DNA from: Euwallacea fornicatus
Taxonomy: Eukaryota; Arthropoda; Insecta; Coleoptera; Curculionidae
NCBI RefSeq assembly: GCF_040115645.1
Contig: NC_089547.1
Span: 4,340,001-4,404,000, forward strand
Direction: 5' to 3'
DNA length: 64,000 bases
How positions within the stretch are numbered: position 1 is the first letter of the stretch; every line of letters starts with the position of its first letter. Below are positions 62,590 through 64,000 of this stretch, one piece after another. Position numbers and translations under genes: made by a program. The notes under the pieces are model-generated. The model was not told where the DNA came from, searched no databases, and was given only the letters and a program-made list of their open reading frames with translations.

Positions 62590-62772
62590 GGCGGCTACAG
62601 CCGATCTGACAGGGCTGCCACATGTTTGATGGAGTGAATGAGTAGAAACACGCGTTGCCCGACGTCTTAATACCATTTCAGTTTGAAGGCGTAGGCTAGA
62701 TAATCTATGCGATTAGCGGCCTTCAGTTTAACTGTTCAGTCTGCACGAACCTGTCGAATCTCTGTAGCCGCC
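62590..62772. repeat. Imperfect inverted repeat
   Basis: GGCGGCTACAGCCGATCTGA on the left (62590) is matched by GGCGGCTACAGAGATTCGAC read inward from 62772; both arms end in GACAGG. The arms are 23-24 bp and the span is 183 bp. It could be a small non-autonomous element or a structured part of the unc-104 3' UTR. Confidence 0.4.
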
Positions 62773-63292
62773 TTCACTAGAATCTCGAGCATGAACAAAA
62801 TCCCAGCAGACACAAAGACTATTTCTGAGGGTAAAAGGGCAAGATGCTTTATTCGAGTCGACTGCTGCTGCTGCGTAGGATTACATCGTTATTTTTAATG
62901 TCAGTACATATAATAGTCTTTAAACCTTAACATTAAAACTTCTATTAGAGAAAGCTTCAGCATGACCTAATAAGTAATTCTCAACGACACCGAGATTGTT
63001 TTAAGAAATCATAAACGGTACTTCTTTAATTATTACCATCATATACCTAATTTAAAACTACTATAGAATATGAATCGAAATATACAATAAATAAATTATA
63101 GCTATATAAATAAGATCACAAAGGTTTAAAGCAAGAGAGATTTCGTTAGGCGCGAGAACCTCGCCCAAAAACCCTTTTTTATATTAACGTATCTGTACAA
63201 ACAATGCTTACCGATCAAGGCCCAGATTTCAGGGAAGTTCTCCACGCGGAATGACTGCGCTACAAGCTTTAAGAATGACTAGAATAATTACG

Positions 63293-63338
63293 TACAGGGT
63301 TCAACCCGAATTACGGCCAATTCTTATAAAACCCTGTA
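63293..63338. repeat. Tiny palindrome TACAGGGTT...AACCCTGTA
   Basis: The 9-bp arms are exact and TA-ended, with a 28-nt loop. The ends resemble the CAGGGT termini of the Tc1-type elements in this window. It lies about 140 bp beyond the unc-104 stop. Confidence 0.45.
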
Positions 63339-63480
63339 TATCCCGTGTGTCAAGTAGGGCTGTTTATGGAATCCATGAGCGATAACAACAAAATCAAGAA
63401 AGGCAATAACAAAACTAAACGAAATCAGGCCTATACAAGCGTTCTCAATAAACAAGCACGGATTCCATATTGATCATGTC

Positions 63481-64000
63481 TCATTTCGCCATTACAGTCA
63501 CAGTTGTGTCAGAGTTTACCTCTTTTTCTTTGTTTGGGGGTTGTCTCCTTGCCGATTTCGAGCGTATTTGTCCGGCCAACAAAGGATTAATAGCGTACAA
63601 CCAATCGTGAACCTCTTTTTCGTGTAAGGTCTGCAAGAGATAGCCCCGATGTTTACTCACCACACTGAAGGTGTTGGGAACTCGCACCTATATGGAGCAA
63701 AACGGTTAGTGTTCAGGTGGATTGTGGAATTGGAGATCTTACCATGGCCAGCTGGTCTTCTGAGTACTCTACTTGAGCTGTGGCTAAGTTAATCAGGGCA
63801 CGTTCTACCGGGTCTTTTTCGTCGCGGAAGATGAAAACGTACGGTCTGCGCACCGCCTGTAAGTGATCTCGTTACTATAAAAAAATCCTAAAACACTGCA
63901 AAATCTACGTACCACCCATCGCTTCTTCCATCCGTGAGTTTTGTGCTCCAAGACGTTGAGATAACCTTTACGCGCCACCACTGGAGAAATTCTGATTTCC
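63481..64000 (-). CDS. unc-104: unc-104/KIF1A kinesin-3 motor, C-terminal PH domain (3' end only)
   Basis: Last three exons of the kinesin that carries synaptic-vesicle precursors along axons; the motor, FHA and coiled-coil regions lie right of the window. Exons: 64000-63913 (open at the window edge), 63856-63743, 63687-63481 with stop TGA. Introns are 56 and 55 nt, all GT-AG and phase 0. The 135 visible residues start EIRISPVVARKGYLNVLEHK and include GWKKRWV|AVRRPYVFIFRD, NTFSVVSKHRGYLLQTLHEK and DWLYAINPLLAGQIRSKSAR, the lipid-binding PH domain of KIF1A/unc-104. The tail after the domain is Lys/Asn/Ser-rich and ends TVTVMAK. Confidence 0.96.

Larger units (their letters stand above)
61424..63480 (-). 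other. unc-104 3' flank / intergenic to PDXDC1
   Basis: No gene is recognised between the unc-104 stop and the PDXDC1 start. AATAAA hexamers on the minus strand at 62847-62842 and near 61694 are possible unc-104 polyadenylation signals, so part of this stretch is probably its 3' UTR. It also holds three inverted repeats listed separately. Short open frames on both strands look random. Confidence 0.5.

Overview
The window is animal nuclear DNA, almost certainly from an insect. It is AT-rich (about 40% GC by eye). Its three recognisable genes have GT-AG introns, many of only 55-57 nt, and it carries Tc1/mariner-type debris. Protein similarity points to a holometabolous insect, possibly a beetle, but I cannot name the species. 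I see no bacterial gene, operon, CRISPR array, tRNA or rRNA.

All three recognised genes are on the minus strand, so transcription runs from high to low coordinates. (1) 64000-63481 holds the last three coding exons of the synaptic-vesicle kinesin unc-104/KIF1A, encoding its C-terminal PH domain. (2) 61156-57660 holds a complete 11-exon homologue of PDXDC1 (797 codons plus stop). It has the group II PLP-decarboxylase fold, but the residues that should hold PLP are replaced. (3) 45483-9234 holds eight exons of a Fam20C-type secretory-pathway kinase (Drosophila CG31145 class), spread over 36 kb. Its last C-terminal exon was not found and probably lies left of base 1.

The rest is intron or intergenic DNA. 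A Tc1-type transposon with both terminal inverted repeats and a broken transposase lies at 9683-11242. A 578-bp deleted transposon with about 50-bp inverted repeats lies at 7385-7962. A roughly 280-bp miniature inverted-repeat element lies at 25726-26007. A diverged family of about 540 bp has copies at 3506 and 33034. A short motif family recurs at 8378, 33840 and 41980, and there are scraps of a LINE reverse transcriptase and of another transposase. I see no recognisable gene in 45.5-57.4 kb, which may hold the Fam20C promoter and 5' untranslated exons, or in 1-9.2 kb.

The three genes do not form one pathway: axonal transport, a predicted PLP-fold protein, and phosphorylation of secreted proteins. 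The points most worth follow-up are the Fam20C exon 1 frame, which stays open for 255 codons upstream of the canonical signal-anchor methionine without an ATG; the loss of the PLP lysine in the PDXDC1 homologue; and the dispersed repeat pair in and around the Fam20C gene.
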